Position numbers and translations under genes: made by a program
Origin: Azorinus chamasolen
Lineage: Eukaryota > Mollusca > Bivalvia > Cardiida > Solecurtidae
Reading direction: 5' to 3'
NCBI GenBank assembly: GCA_963576725.1
Contig: OY755252.1
Span: 29,033,078 to 29,097,077, forward strand
Length of the DNA: 64,000 bases
Notes under the pieces: generated by a model
Told to the model about the DNA's origin: nothing
Database searches by the model: none
What the model saw: only the letters and a program-made list of their open reading frames with translations
In this document: piece by piece, positions 54,560-64,000 of the stretch
Layout: the number at the start of each line of letters is the position of its first letter
How positions within the stretch are numbered: position 1 is the first letter of the stretch

Positions 54560-54904
54560 GCGTCTTTAGCTATACATGTATTTGTATTCCCGGTCTTCAT
54601 CACACAAAGTGCGTATACAGGAGTTGCATTACTTAATATTACAGTCAGTATCTTAAGCGTGTTTAGGTGAGTTCACGAGCTGGACCACATAAGTAAGTGT
54701 TTTGTGTTTTGATTACACGCTTTCCTCTTCATTTATTTTATCTTTGTTTAGTCCTATATCAAGATGAGTCCTCGTTAACTATTTACTTTATAAATATTCA
54801 TATAAAAATAATGGCATCATAACTATTTATTAAACTAATTATTGTAATAAAACATGAACACAGAGAGCTTTGGTCTTGACATAAACTATCGAATAACGTC
54901 CATA

Positions 54905-55023
54905 TTATACAATAAGCAAACAAAGCAGACACTGACCAGACGGTTCATATAATAGTCGTCTGATTTGGGTCTACTCTGTTTGCAAAGGCGTAAAAAGGCG
55001 TATTTATGGACTAGGGCTTAACC
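54905..55023. mobile_element. Family C MITE half with hairpin (block C orthologue)
   Basis: AGCAAACAAAGCAGACACTG / TGGGTCTACTCTGTTTGC arms around GACGGTTCATATAATAGTC, then AAAGGCGT repeats and GGGCTTAACC where two MITE ends meet. Confidence 0.6.
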
Positions 55024-55839
55024 TTTTACTTCTAGATAATCATTGCTACGCCTTTACAAACAGGGTATACTTAGATTAAACGTCCCTGTAGGTTCCACCT
55101 GATCAGGATATGCGCTGCATAAAGATGTTATTCTAGAGTTTATTCCATCGCAAAACATTTCTGTGTCTATGTGCTATTAAAACCACCCAACAACTTTTTT
55201 TATAGAATGGAAGAAAAGCAATCGAGAAGAAAAAATTGCGGATAGAATATTCAACATTTTGTCAAACATATCAAATATGTGTATTTAAATGGTCAACGTG
55301 TTGAAATTTAGTGCCTGTAATAGACGAAGACTGGCATGAAGAATAGCAGAAACCCATGTCTACTTTAAATTTCAATATAACTCAAATGGGCATGTTTCTC
55401 TGGGAATGTTGTTGCACTAGGTTAGTTTTATTTGTGTTGTTCTTTCTCTCGCTTGATAGTGTTATCGATTATTTGTTTCACTTTCGATTGTTTGTTTGTT
55501 TGTTTCATTTTATCACATGGTTTAAAAGCATTAATAATACTATGCACAACCCAACATCAAACTGACAAAGTTCAAGTGAAATGCAGTCTTGTAAAATGTC
55601 TAGACTGGCTTAGTAATCTAATTTGAGATACAATCTATTAAAATATTTACCTCTTCATGTGCTTGGGAGAAATTGAAACAACAAAATCTGCATTATATAT
55701 CCCATAAAAGTTTCCGGCTCTCCTGGATTTGGCGTGTGTTTTGTTTTTATTCGCTTTATAAAAAAAACCCGTTTATAATGCAGTTGAATGTCGGTATCTC
55801 AAATTCAAGGGACCATACAAATTAAGCCGAGATAACAGG
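55024..55839. other. Non-genic block C sequence
   Basis: It matches A 14195-14795 and 17931-18099. The compound insertion of A is absent (junction at about 55650). No gene. Confidence 0.5.
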
Positions 55840-56105
55840 GGTTCTAATTATCCGATTTCTAGTCTGAACAAATTCTCAAGTAATTTCACAGCTTAATGCA
55901 GATCGACAATAATGCTGAAACTCCTATCGGAGTATACAGCATTACTTTTTTCGACCTATATTAAGGTACCACACTTGTTTCTAGATAAGCACTGTCATAC
56001 GTTTTAGAACACGTTTGTATATTAAATGTGGGAAGGTTGCAACTTTTGCTTCGAGTTATTACGAAGATTGAGTTATCCGAGTTCGAGATAACAAAATTCA
56101 ACTGT
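55840..56105. mobile_element. Pogo-like repeat with hairpin (block C orthologue)
   Basis: TTCTAATTATCCGATTTC and GAGTTATCCGAGTTCGAG near the ends; hairpin AATGCTGAAACTCCTATCGG / AGTATACAGCATT. Confidence 0.6.
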
Positions 56106-56218
56106 ATTTGTGACATATGTCTGAGTTACTGCTTTTCTACCGCACAGTCAACACATTCATTTCTGTAAGGAGGACTGAAAAGTGACGTAAAGAAATCAAC
56201 AGAGCTATGACAGGTAAA

Positions 56219-56420
56219 TATATAAAAGTACAAATGTGAGTCAAGCAGGAAACACCACATATAGAACAAACAGCCGCCCGAACAGCAACACAAGAAAACA
56301 GAGCAAAGGAACATAGCTATCAAAAACACAAAGAGACGCACAAAGAAAAAAACAAATATACAACAGGGGAAGATGGAAGTACGGTCAGCGACAAAAGTCA
56401 CTTGGGGTTTAAACCCTATA
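56219..56420 (-). mobile_element. SINE1 fragment (block C orthologue)
   Basis: AGTCAAGCAGGAAACACCAC to GGGGTTTAAACCCTATAAG. It matches 18463-18665, with a small deletion in the ACCGCCTTGGAA core. Confidence 0.7.
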
Positions 56421-56654
56421 AGTTCTGTCATCTGAAAGTTTTATATTCAAACAAAGCGGGACTTAGTATGGTAAATCAATGACAAATGTCCAAATAGTTC
56501 ATAAAGTGATATCTGTTAAGATATATAAAGTGCCAAACTAAACGAAGCACATTAGAAATATATTATCCGCAAATTGGATAATGCTCCTGAAGCTATGCTT
56601 TGAAACTTTGCTCTTCTATCTTTTCACCATCAAGTTTGATCAATTTCTAGCAAA
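56421..56654. other. Non-genic upstream region of receptor copy 2
   Basis: The counterpart of 18666-19059, shorter by about 150 bp. No promoter motif assigned. Confidence 0.45.
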
Positions 56655-56955
56655 CATGTTGTGTAGTTTTCTGGAGGGGGAATTTTATCTACATTTTGAC
56701 TTTGGTGAAGCTTGAATAAGTGTGCGGTTGGGTACCCGTAAACCAGTTTTAAGCCCCATTAGGAATTTTGGCTACGGACCCTTCCAAGGTGGTACTCCTG
56801 CTTTCGCCCTATGGCCGGCTTTGTTATTTAATATGCTTAATGTTTTGCGTCTTAATATGCGTCACGTTTGGTTTTGTCTTGTGGCTGTGCCGTTTCTTGT
56901 TTGGTGATGGTTGATGCGGTGTCTTTTCGTATGTGGCTCTCCCTGTTTGACTATA
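56655..56955 (+). mobile_element. SINE2 repeat (block C orthologue)
   Basis: TGTGTAGTTTTCTGGAGGGG, GCGGTTGGGTACCCGTAAAC and CCCTTCCAAGGTGGTACTC to CTCTCCCTGTTTGACTA, matching 19060-19372. Confidence 0.7.
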
Positions 56956-57309
56956 TACAAACCATGTTAAAGTATCTACGCTGTGCAAACCAGTTCCGTG
57001 CTGATCAGTGCCATAAACAACACACATATATATTTTTGGCACAGGTCTAAATCAGAAGCGTAAATTGATATAATTTCATGAATAATTCCTTTATTTCTCC
57101 ACCAAATCTTATAGTGTGGCCACTCTTTAGAATCGTCCCTTTGAGTTGATTCCAACGGGTTGTCACGGCATAGTGTTTGATGAAGGAATGACTATTTTAG
57201 TACTTGATTACACACTTTTATTTATTTCTCTGTTATTTATTCAACATAGTTTGCAATGTCCAGCAGATCATGATAGCATTTCTGATGCCTGTATTTCAGA
57301 TATTCCGAA

Positions 57310-57659
57310 ATGGTTAAAAGCCTTGCTGCTGGTGTTTTATTTTGCCTTTGTCTATCCGTTGGAACATGTTTCTCGCCAGCGGGTGTCAATACTTTGAAAC
57401 AGCGTTTGCTGAATGGGTATGATACAAGTACGAATCCAATCACAAATTCATCTTTTATTAACGTCGACATAGCTATCAGAATAAGTTCAATCGGAGGTGT
57501 AGATGAAACGTCCGAGAAGTTCACAACAGTGTTGATAAGAATATAACGGAAAATGGTATTACTGAGATAGAAATGCAACCTGACAAAGTTTGGGTTCCAG
57601 AACTAAAAATCTTCAACAAGCACCACGAAAGCAGTAGTGACGACGGAGACAGAGTGAAA
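57310..57659 (+). pseudogene. Receptor copy 2, exon 1 with frameshift
   Basis: The start codon, signal peptide and first 76 residues match copy 1 with a few changes (for example Cys-Ser and Asn-Gly). At 57537 three bases (AAG) replace 37 bases of copy 1 (19905-19941), a net loss of 34. The frame then meets TAA at 57544-57546. The lost part encodes the Trp-rich AWTDELLQW segment. Downstream sequence still matches copy 1 and keeps the GTGAGT donor (57660). As it stands the exon gives a 78-residue truncated product. A polymorphic or mis-assembled allele is possible. Confidence 0.85.
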
Positions 57660-57849
57660 GTGAGTAATTAACCTTTAAGGTCCCAATTTATGTATATTTA
57701 TTATCTTTAAGGCCCCATAGTATCTATATATATAAGCTTTTAGGTCGCATTTCATCTATATTAATTATTTTAGGTTCCCATATTATATTTATTGATTATG
57801 GTTTAGGTTCCATCTATACTTATTATCCTGTAGATCCCCATATTATCTA

Positions 57850-58065
57850 GGGTTCCGCAAGGAGCACTCTGATCTAGGTCAAAACTAATTGCATATGACA
57901 CGTCTATGGTCTCATTTGTGTGAAATAATTAACCCTTACAATGCTGAATTCAAGCATTTAAACAGGCAAAAATTACTAAAGAAAAATGGAACAACACAAA
58001 TAGTGCAGACTCTAACGAGAGGTCTCCTCTAGGAGCCGTCTGATCTTGGTCTACACTGTTTGCCA
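57850..58065. repeat. Two MITE hairpins in the intron (orthologues)
   Basis: GGTTCCGCAAGGAGC (about 57853) and AATAGTGCAGACTCTAACGA / CTTGGTCTACACTGTTTG around GTCTCCTCTAGGAGC (57999-58065). The second is better paired than its copy 1 partner. Confidence 0.6.
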
Positions 58066-58097
58066 ATGACATTATTGACTGATACTCCGTACTGTAC

Positions 58098-58340
58098 ACT
58101 TACTTTACAACAGCTCTTGTGGCGGTCGTAAAAGTCCGCCCCGTACTTCATTCTCAGTGTTGTTATATTTTCAGGTCCTTCGGGATCATTGGTTTGGATG
58201 GTATTAGATTTGAAAATTGAACACTGCTTAAACCGGTGCTAGGGGGCCGTGAGTAGTGTTGCACATTTAATAAAACCGAGTCTGTAATGTTCTCTTATCG
58301 CATTGCTACTTTTGCTTTCGACGGATCTCCCACTTCGCTT
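58098..58340 (+). repeat. Repeat family G (intron orthologue)
   Basis: CTTGTGGCGGTCGTAAAAG to ATCTCCCACTTCGCTTCTTC. It matches 20441-20697. Confidence 0.75.
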
Positions 58341-58810
58341 CTTCAAAAGTACACGTATAGGTCATGCAGAAAACACCACATACAAAACCACACCCTATCA
58401 CAAACAGCATAAGGAAAACAAATAACAACCAATGAATGTGCCTATTAAAACACAAAGACATAACAAACAAACAATAAGGCATATGCATGAAAAGGCGTTT
58501 GTATGAAGAACATGGTCAACTGCCACCTTCACAGAAAACCTTCTTTGACAGGTTTGTTACCACCCCTTATATAAACTCTATCACAGGGGGACATACTACT
58601 ATCTGAATTATGATAACAAGTATCTGGCCACAATATGCTTCTGGTAGTGCAAACGGATTATAGCTAACGTCGCCTATTCCACTATAAAGAATCAGGAACA
58701 AACTTTGTGTGCATAAAGCAAATAGCCATATATTTAGTTGACGTCGACTATTCATAATCTTATTAATAATCCGTCCACCACTGCTAAGGTCTTTTACTAG
58801 TAGAACAAAA
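58341..58810. other. Intronic sequence
   Basis: Matches 20698-21174; no gene. The minus frame at 58567-58836 is not preserved in copy 1. Confidence 0.45.
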
Positions 58811-59600
58811 CAGAGACTATGTACAAAGACCGACAAATGGTCCCCTGGTTATATGGTTGTACTAGTCAGAGACAGTGAGTACAAACCTTGACAACCATTT
58901 TCCTGACAGTCTATCTGTTCTAGTCAGAGATAGAAAGTACATACACACTACACACACAAATAATTTCTTGACATGTCATCTCTGCTAGTCAGAGGTAGAA
59001 AGTACGTACACCGACAAATGCTTTTTGGCGGTCTACCTCGCATAGTCAGCGACAGAAATTGCATTCACCGACAATTGTTTTCATGACGGTATATCCCTTC
59101 CTGGTTAAAGAAGAAGGTACAGACACCGACAAATCTTTTTGACGTAGTCTGTTCCTAGTCAGAGACAGAAAATACAGACCAGGGTAAATATTTCTGTGAC
59201 GGTCAAATGTTCCCCAACGGTCGATCTGTTCCGGTTGAGAGAGAATGTGCTATTGCCGATTTCTTTCCCCAAAGGTATTTTTCTTTACCTCGACAAATAT
59301 TATTTTGACGGTCCATCTGTTCCTAGTCAGAGACAGTAAATACAGACCCCGACCAATGTTTTCGAGACGTTCCATCTGTTCCTAGTCAGAGACAGAATGT
59401 ACAAACTCGGCAAATGGTTCTTGATTGTCCATCCGTTCCAAATTAGAGCAGTCTATCTATTTCTGGTCAACGAAAAAAATACTATCGCCGACAAATGTTT
59501 CCTTGACGTATTGTCTGTTCCTTGTCAGATACAGAGAGTAAAGACACACAGTACAAACCCTGACACATTTTCACTAAAGAGCTATCTGATTCCAAACAAA
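58811..59600. repeat. Intronic minisatellite (orthologue)
   Basis: The same CTAGTCAGAGACAGAAAGTA units as 21175-21985, about 13 units, with small gains and losses. Confidence 0.8.
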
Positions 59601-60684
59601 GATAGAAAGTCAATTTTGCACGGCTAGATCAAACGTTTTCACAGTAATATACCTATACTGTATTCATAAAAGACAAAAACATTAAAGAAAGAATATATGC
59701 TCGGCTATCAAACAGCAAGTTTGAGCAACCAGACATGCTGATGTTCGGTGAGAGCACAAATAATGTATATCGATTGAGGTAGCGAGGTAGGTTCTTGTTT
59801 AGTACTACTTAAATCATTTTCTTCAAACCTAGTTGGTTAGATATATTAGTTAATTTGGTTATTTTTCAAAATCATCGACAACCTGACATTTAAAATCCAT
59901 ATAAAAATGCAAGTTTGAAATGTGTGTACGATCAGTACAAATTCATCTTTTGAACTAAGGTAATTGCTATTAGTCAATAGGTAAATCATTAGCATGTCTA
60001 GGTAACCAATTAACAGAATTTTATTAAAAACCTCCCGTTAGGAATTATGTTATATTGTAGTTTTAAAACACTTGAAATTCTGCCCCCCACTACGTTTATT
60101 TTAATTTTAGACGAACAGAACAATTCATTTAGATATGCTGCAAACCGCGTATAATTCGGACACAAATTACAGACGTTATGTATGTTTGTAAAAGTGGACT
60201 ACATTAATTTTTGATTTGCTGGCAAAATCTAATGAAACAATTAAAATCATCCCCAACGGAGTTGCGTAATCCGATAATTATTTATAGCTTTCGATCAAAT
60301 TCGAAATTAAAGGAGAGCTAATATCGTGGGTGACCTTTTTCACTAAGCTCCCCTTATTTCTTCCACGCGATCATTCAAAACAGCTGATTTTATTGTGCTT
60401 TACCCATAAAATCACTCATTATAAACGTGTTCTACTGAGCTTATCTAGTCACGCGACATACATAGTTGATGCTATTATTATTTTCATCACTTTTGTCATT
60501 ATTATCAAAACAACTAGTGAAAGAGTGTACTATTACAGAAGATGATTGTGATTTAATTTGGCTTTCAACACTGATCTACAAGCAATTGCTTAGCCGTTAC
60601 CAAATAAAAGTATAATCTTTTAACACAGTTGCAAACAGAGTAGACCCAGATCACACGGCTCCTGTGTGAGATTTGTTCTGTTTG
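59601..60684. other. Intronic sequence with family C hairpin
   Basis: Matches 21986-23040. GCAAACAGAGTAGACCCAGA with ACGGCTCCTGTGTGAG is at 60631-60684. No gene. Confidence 0.5.
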
Positions 60685-61972
60685 CTTATGGAACATGTAG
60701 ATACGATTTTGCGTTTTCTGAAATGGCAATTGCTTTTGTGTTAAAGCTATGTTTTAATTACGTGACTATGGATGGGGTATTGTTTTGGCAAACTAATAAT
60801 CATTAGTTTTGGGTTTTTGCCATGTTAGATGCATATTTTTTCCATACGCGTGAAGAATGAAGATTGACATGCAGGAATAAGCAGGGCAAACTGGACATTG
60901 TAATGAATTTGCTGTATACTATACAGTCCACGGAGCAACTGTTGATATTTGCTTGAGATTGTCCTTTTATCTACGTTTTAATGTTATATGTCTTTCACGC
61001 ATTGCGATAACCTCCTATTTTCACAACCGCGAAGCACGTTCATGTACACAGACTTTGGTCTAAACACACTTATATCCAATTATCATTGCACACAAACTAT
61101 TTTATTTGTGATCGCTGTTGTTGTAGATTAGTCGAAGAGGGGATTTGTTAATCTACCCTGTTTGTATGTGGTGTTTCCTACATTACATACTAGCAATATA
61201 ATGTGATTATGGTTGTCTATTGTTTCATCAGACGATTATTTGCGCTCATGGTCTGATTAGCATCTCCCCTTGCTTCCATAGATAAGTCCATCTTCATAAA
61301 TGGCTGACTGGTTAAGTCAGAGAACTTAACCTTATGGAACATGTAGATACGATTTTGCGTTTTCTGAAATGGCAATTGCTTTTGTGTTAAAGCTATGTTT
61401 TAATTACGTGACTATGGATGGGGTATTGTTTTTGCAAACTAATAATCATTAGTTTTGGGTTTTTGCCATGTTAGATGCATATTTTTTCCATACGCGTGAA
61501 GAATGAAGATTGACATGCAGGAATAAGCAGGGCAAACTGGACATTGTAATGAATTTGCTGTATACTATACAGTCCACGGAGCAACTGTTGATATTTGCTT
61601 GAGATTGTCCTTTTATCTACGTTTTAATGTTATATGTCTTTCACGCATTGCGATAACCTCCTATTTTCACAACCGCGAAGCACGTTCATGTACACAGACT
61701 TTGGTCTAAACACACTTATATCCAATTATCATTGCACACAAACTATTTTATTTGTGATCGCTGTTGTTGTAGATTAGTCGAAGAGGGGATTTGTTAATCT
61801 ACCCTGTTTGTATGTGGTGTTTCCTACATTACATACTAGCAATATAATGTGATTATGGTTGTCTATTGTTTCATCAGACGATTATTTGCGCTCATGGTCT
61901 GATTAGCATCTCCCCTTGCTTCCATAGATAAGTCCATCTTCATAAATGGCTGACTGGTTAAGTCAGAGAACT
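60685..61972 (+). repeat. Nearly identical 642-bp tandem duplication
   Basis: 60685-61326 and 61331-61972 are the same sequence with almost no differences (one seen: GTTTTGGCAAAC versus GTTTTTGCAAAC), separated by AACC. Copy 1 of the intron has this segment once (about 23029-23690). It contains the SINE1 remnant. Either a very recent duplication or an assembly error. Confidence 0.9.
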
Positions 61973-62167
61973 GGTCGGCGATATTAGGAAAAGAGGATTT
62001 GCGCAGCTTTTATTTTATATTGTATTATATTTAGTGAAATTTATGTAATGCAAAGCATATGAGCGATTCGTGGATGTACATTGATTAAAGATAATGATTT
62101 TTTTCCATCGCTATGGTGTCGTTCGATTCCTTCAGTCGCAAACACACATAAGTTCATCACAGTATAA

Positions 62168-62338
62168 TGTTGCCTAATTACCCTTTACAATTACTGTGCT
62201 GGTCACACGAGTCTGCAGTGTCAGTCATATTACACTTTTCTAAATATAAACCAAACTAGTCCCTTAATACTGACCATAAGTTTTACCTGTTTGAAACTTG
62301 GAATATACCATTTGAAAAGTCAGCGTTGTAAGGGTGAA
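62168..62338. mobile_element. Family D MITE remnant (orthologue)
   Basis: TTACCCTTTACAATTACTG and GTCAGCGTTGTAAGGGTGAA, as at 23850-24030. Confidence 0.5.
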
Positions 62339-62419
62339 TGTGCGGGAAACTATTGGGGAATATCTTAAAAAACAATGTTGTACATGATCAAAAGAGTCAC
62401 GAGGGGGTCCTGTGATCAG

Positions 62420-63607
62420 GGTCTTCACCACAGGGGCCATTTAGTCGGTCTAGATGGTCTAAAACTTCAACATAAATTGATTGGGTTAATTTAGTGTACT
62501 TGCATGTGGCTTTGCCTGCTTGACTTTACTACTTTTCCATTTATAAGCACAATAGTGTTGTTTGTGCAGTGTGGCGGCGGTGAAACGTCTCCCCGTACAT
62601 CCAATCAATATTGTTTTCTTCCTCTTGCAGGAATTGCTCTACATTCAATGTGTTTCCTCATACCTTTACACCGTACTTCGTCATGCTGTCTATCGGTGTT
62701 TTGGTGATGGTTGCGTCTTGCATGTGGCTTTGCCTGCTTGACTTTACTACTTTTCCATTTATAATGTATATACAAGGGGTCCAACTACCGATTCGCAAAA
62801 TTCCCGACCCATTTGATATAATGCCCGGGTTCAGACAGCCAAGATCGTATAACGGAAAGCTGAGACATTATACTTTTCAAACAATATACATTTTGATACA
62901 TTCCGACTAAGCCATAAGCAGTCCGACGTGAAATTCCTACAAAATACGCTGATTTTGCTTACGGAACAACGATTTCCGTTTGACCCCCTTTTAGAACGGA
63001 CATAATCGCGAGGCGTCGTGACAAAACGGTTGTGCAGTCAATACATATGACAAAAAGCTGTCATTTAAATATCAAGCTTTACCCATACACTGATACGGAT
63101 CCGAAAGCAGACGAATTTTCGTGAAATTTGCAGATTTAAAGCTCGTTCAGGCTACTACGAATCACGTGATCCGTTCCCTTTACAATAACATCCTTGTGCA
63201 TGTTATCTTGCTTACCCTATTTATAAGCGTTTACGAGAACGCAGGGCACCATCGCTCGGTCAGTCAGGTGCCTTGTTACTAAGTAGAAAGTAGGCCACTT
63301 TGTTGCGACTCCTCGTCCGAGTACGAAATATCAGCGTATTTTGTAGGAATTTCACGTCGGCACTGGCTATGGCTTAGTCAGAATGTATTTTGAAAAGCAC
63401 AATGTCCAAGCTTTACGTTCGTACCAAACATTAGTGGTTATTCCATCTCGGCTGTCCAAAACAAGTCGTCGTTATTTCGAATAGATCGTGAAATTCGCGA
63501 ATCGATAGTTAGACCCCTTGTATATAATGTAACACTAAATCGACCCAATCAGTTTATGACTTTTTAGACCATTTAGACCCACGAAATGGCACCTGTGGTC
63601 TACGCTG
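62420..63607. mobile_element. Palindromic foldback element, both arms present
   Basis: The left arm (62420-62960, with the insertion above) and the inverted right arm (63325-63607) share ACCACAGGGGCCATTTAG-type, ACAAGGGGTCCAACTACCG, CATTCCGACTAAGCCATA and CGACGTGAAATTCCTACAAA segments in reverse order. The centre (62961-63324) is unpaired. Copy 1 has only the left arm (24105-24450). The sequence between AAATATCAAGCTT (63079) and AAGCTTGCACATTTAAC (63759) is extra here or deleted in copy 1. Confidence 0.75.
62496..62760. mobile_element. Insertion flanked by a 47-bp direct repeat
   Basis: About 265 bp absent from copy 1 (24204). CTTGCATGTGGCTTTGCCTG to TTTTCCATTTATA occurs at both ends (62499-62545 and 62713-62764). 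The repeated unit is the tail of the SINE1-related subfamily seen at 6405-6450. The middle has a piece resembling repeat family G (GGCGGTGAAACGTCTCCCCG). Confidence 0.65.
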
Positions 63608-64000
63608 TATGTCATAGAAACCATTTCCGTCTGTAAAATGGTTTTATCAATTTCATTTCAATGAATATTCAGAAATGGTGGGGGTCAGTATTGGTTATTC
63701 AGCAGATTAAGGGTTCGGAGGTCACTTCCCTTTGAGATTGATACATTGAACATCAAAGCTTGCACATTTAACAACATTGTACCATTTATCTGATGAACCT
63801 GATATCTTACATGGTAATCCGATCGCTTGTGTCCTTATTAAACCCCCGTGTACGTATAATATATATATGCATCCTTCGTTATGATACTACATGTATATGT
63901 TTTATTCAGATACAGAACTATGTTTTTATTTGACTGTTGCCTTTTTCCAATTTTATTAAATCACTTGTTATAATATCTTCCTGTTTTCAATCTCTTTCAG
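63608..64000. other. End of intron 1 of receptor copy 2
   Basis: From about 63755 it matches 24520-24791 closely, with a shorter TA run. The window ends at the splice acceptor. Confidence 0.75.

Larger units (their letters stand above)
46845..64000 (+). repeat. Segmental duplication block C (contains receptor copy 2, broken)
   Basis: It aligns with block A from about 165 to 24791, without the DIRS element and the compound insertion. It has its own insertions at 48152-48340, 48487-48714, 50666-50911, 52097-52308, 62496-62760 and 63080-63745, and a tandem duplication at 60685-61972. Confidence 0.88.
57660..64000 (+). other. Intron of receptor copy 2
   Basis: The donor is GTGAGT at 57660 and the intron ends at CTCTTTCAG, which is the last base of the window, so exon 2 lies outside. 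It is longer than the copy 1 intron (6341 versus 4730 bp) through a tandem duplication and two insertions. Confidence 0.8.

Overview
This is an AT-rich animal nuclear sequence with introns, dense interspersed repeats and almost no coding capacity. The only host gene is a Cys-loop ligand-gated ion channel. The repeats (a DIRS retrotransposon, a Naiad-type Penelope-like element, piggyBac-like and pogo-like MITEs, tRNA-like SINEs) fit a lophotrochozoan genome, most likely a bivalve mollusc and perhaps a venerid clam. The species call is inference.

The window is built from one ancestral segment present three times: block A (about 165-24791), block B (about 31170-39480, truncated) and block C (about 46845-64000, running off the end). 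A and C end in a nicotinic acetylcholine receptor-like gene. Copy 1 is intact: coding exons 19678-20061 and 24792-25610, 400 aa in total. Copy 2 (exon 1 at 57310-57659) has a 34-base net deletion and an immediate stop. Its second exon would start at the first base beyond the window, because base 64000 is the last base of the intron. Block B stops before the receptor gene.

Because the blocks are homologous, many insertions can be read directly as filled versus empty sites. Block A alone holds a 6.1-kb DIRS element (1645-7797), a 3.1-kb compound insertion with a long-inverted-repeat transposon (14796-17930), and several TTAA-flanked MITEs. Block B alone holds a non-LTR 3' fragment (32916-33805) and a palindromic foldback (33998-34266). 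Block C alone holds a pogo-like MITE at a TA site (48152-48340) and two TTAA MITEs.

Between A and B (25611-31169) lies non-genic sequence full of the same MITE and repeat families. Between B and C (39505-46844) are a tandem repeat, a palindromic pair of Naiad 3' ends, and a longer Naiad copy (GIY-YIG first, then reverse transcriptase) on the minus strand, interrupted by two other repeats.

The most distinctive theme is a set of short transposons with different ends and target sites (TTAA or TA) that nearly all carry a central perfect or near-perfect hairpin, often centred on a CTCCTATAGGAG-like core. In-frame TGA codons at key positions of the Naiad element are a second point of interest. Apart from the receptor gene, no host gene is supported.
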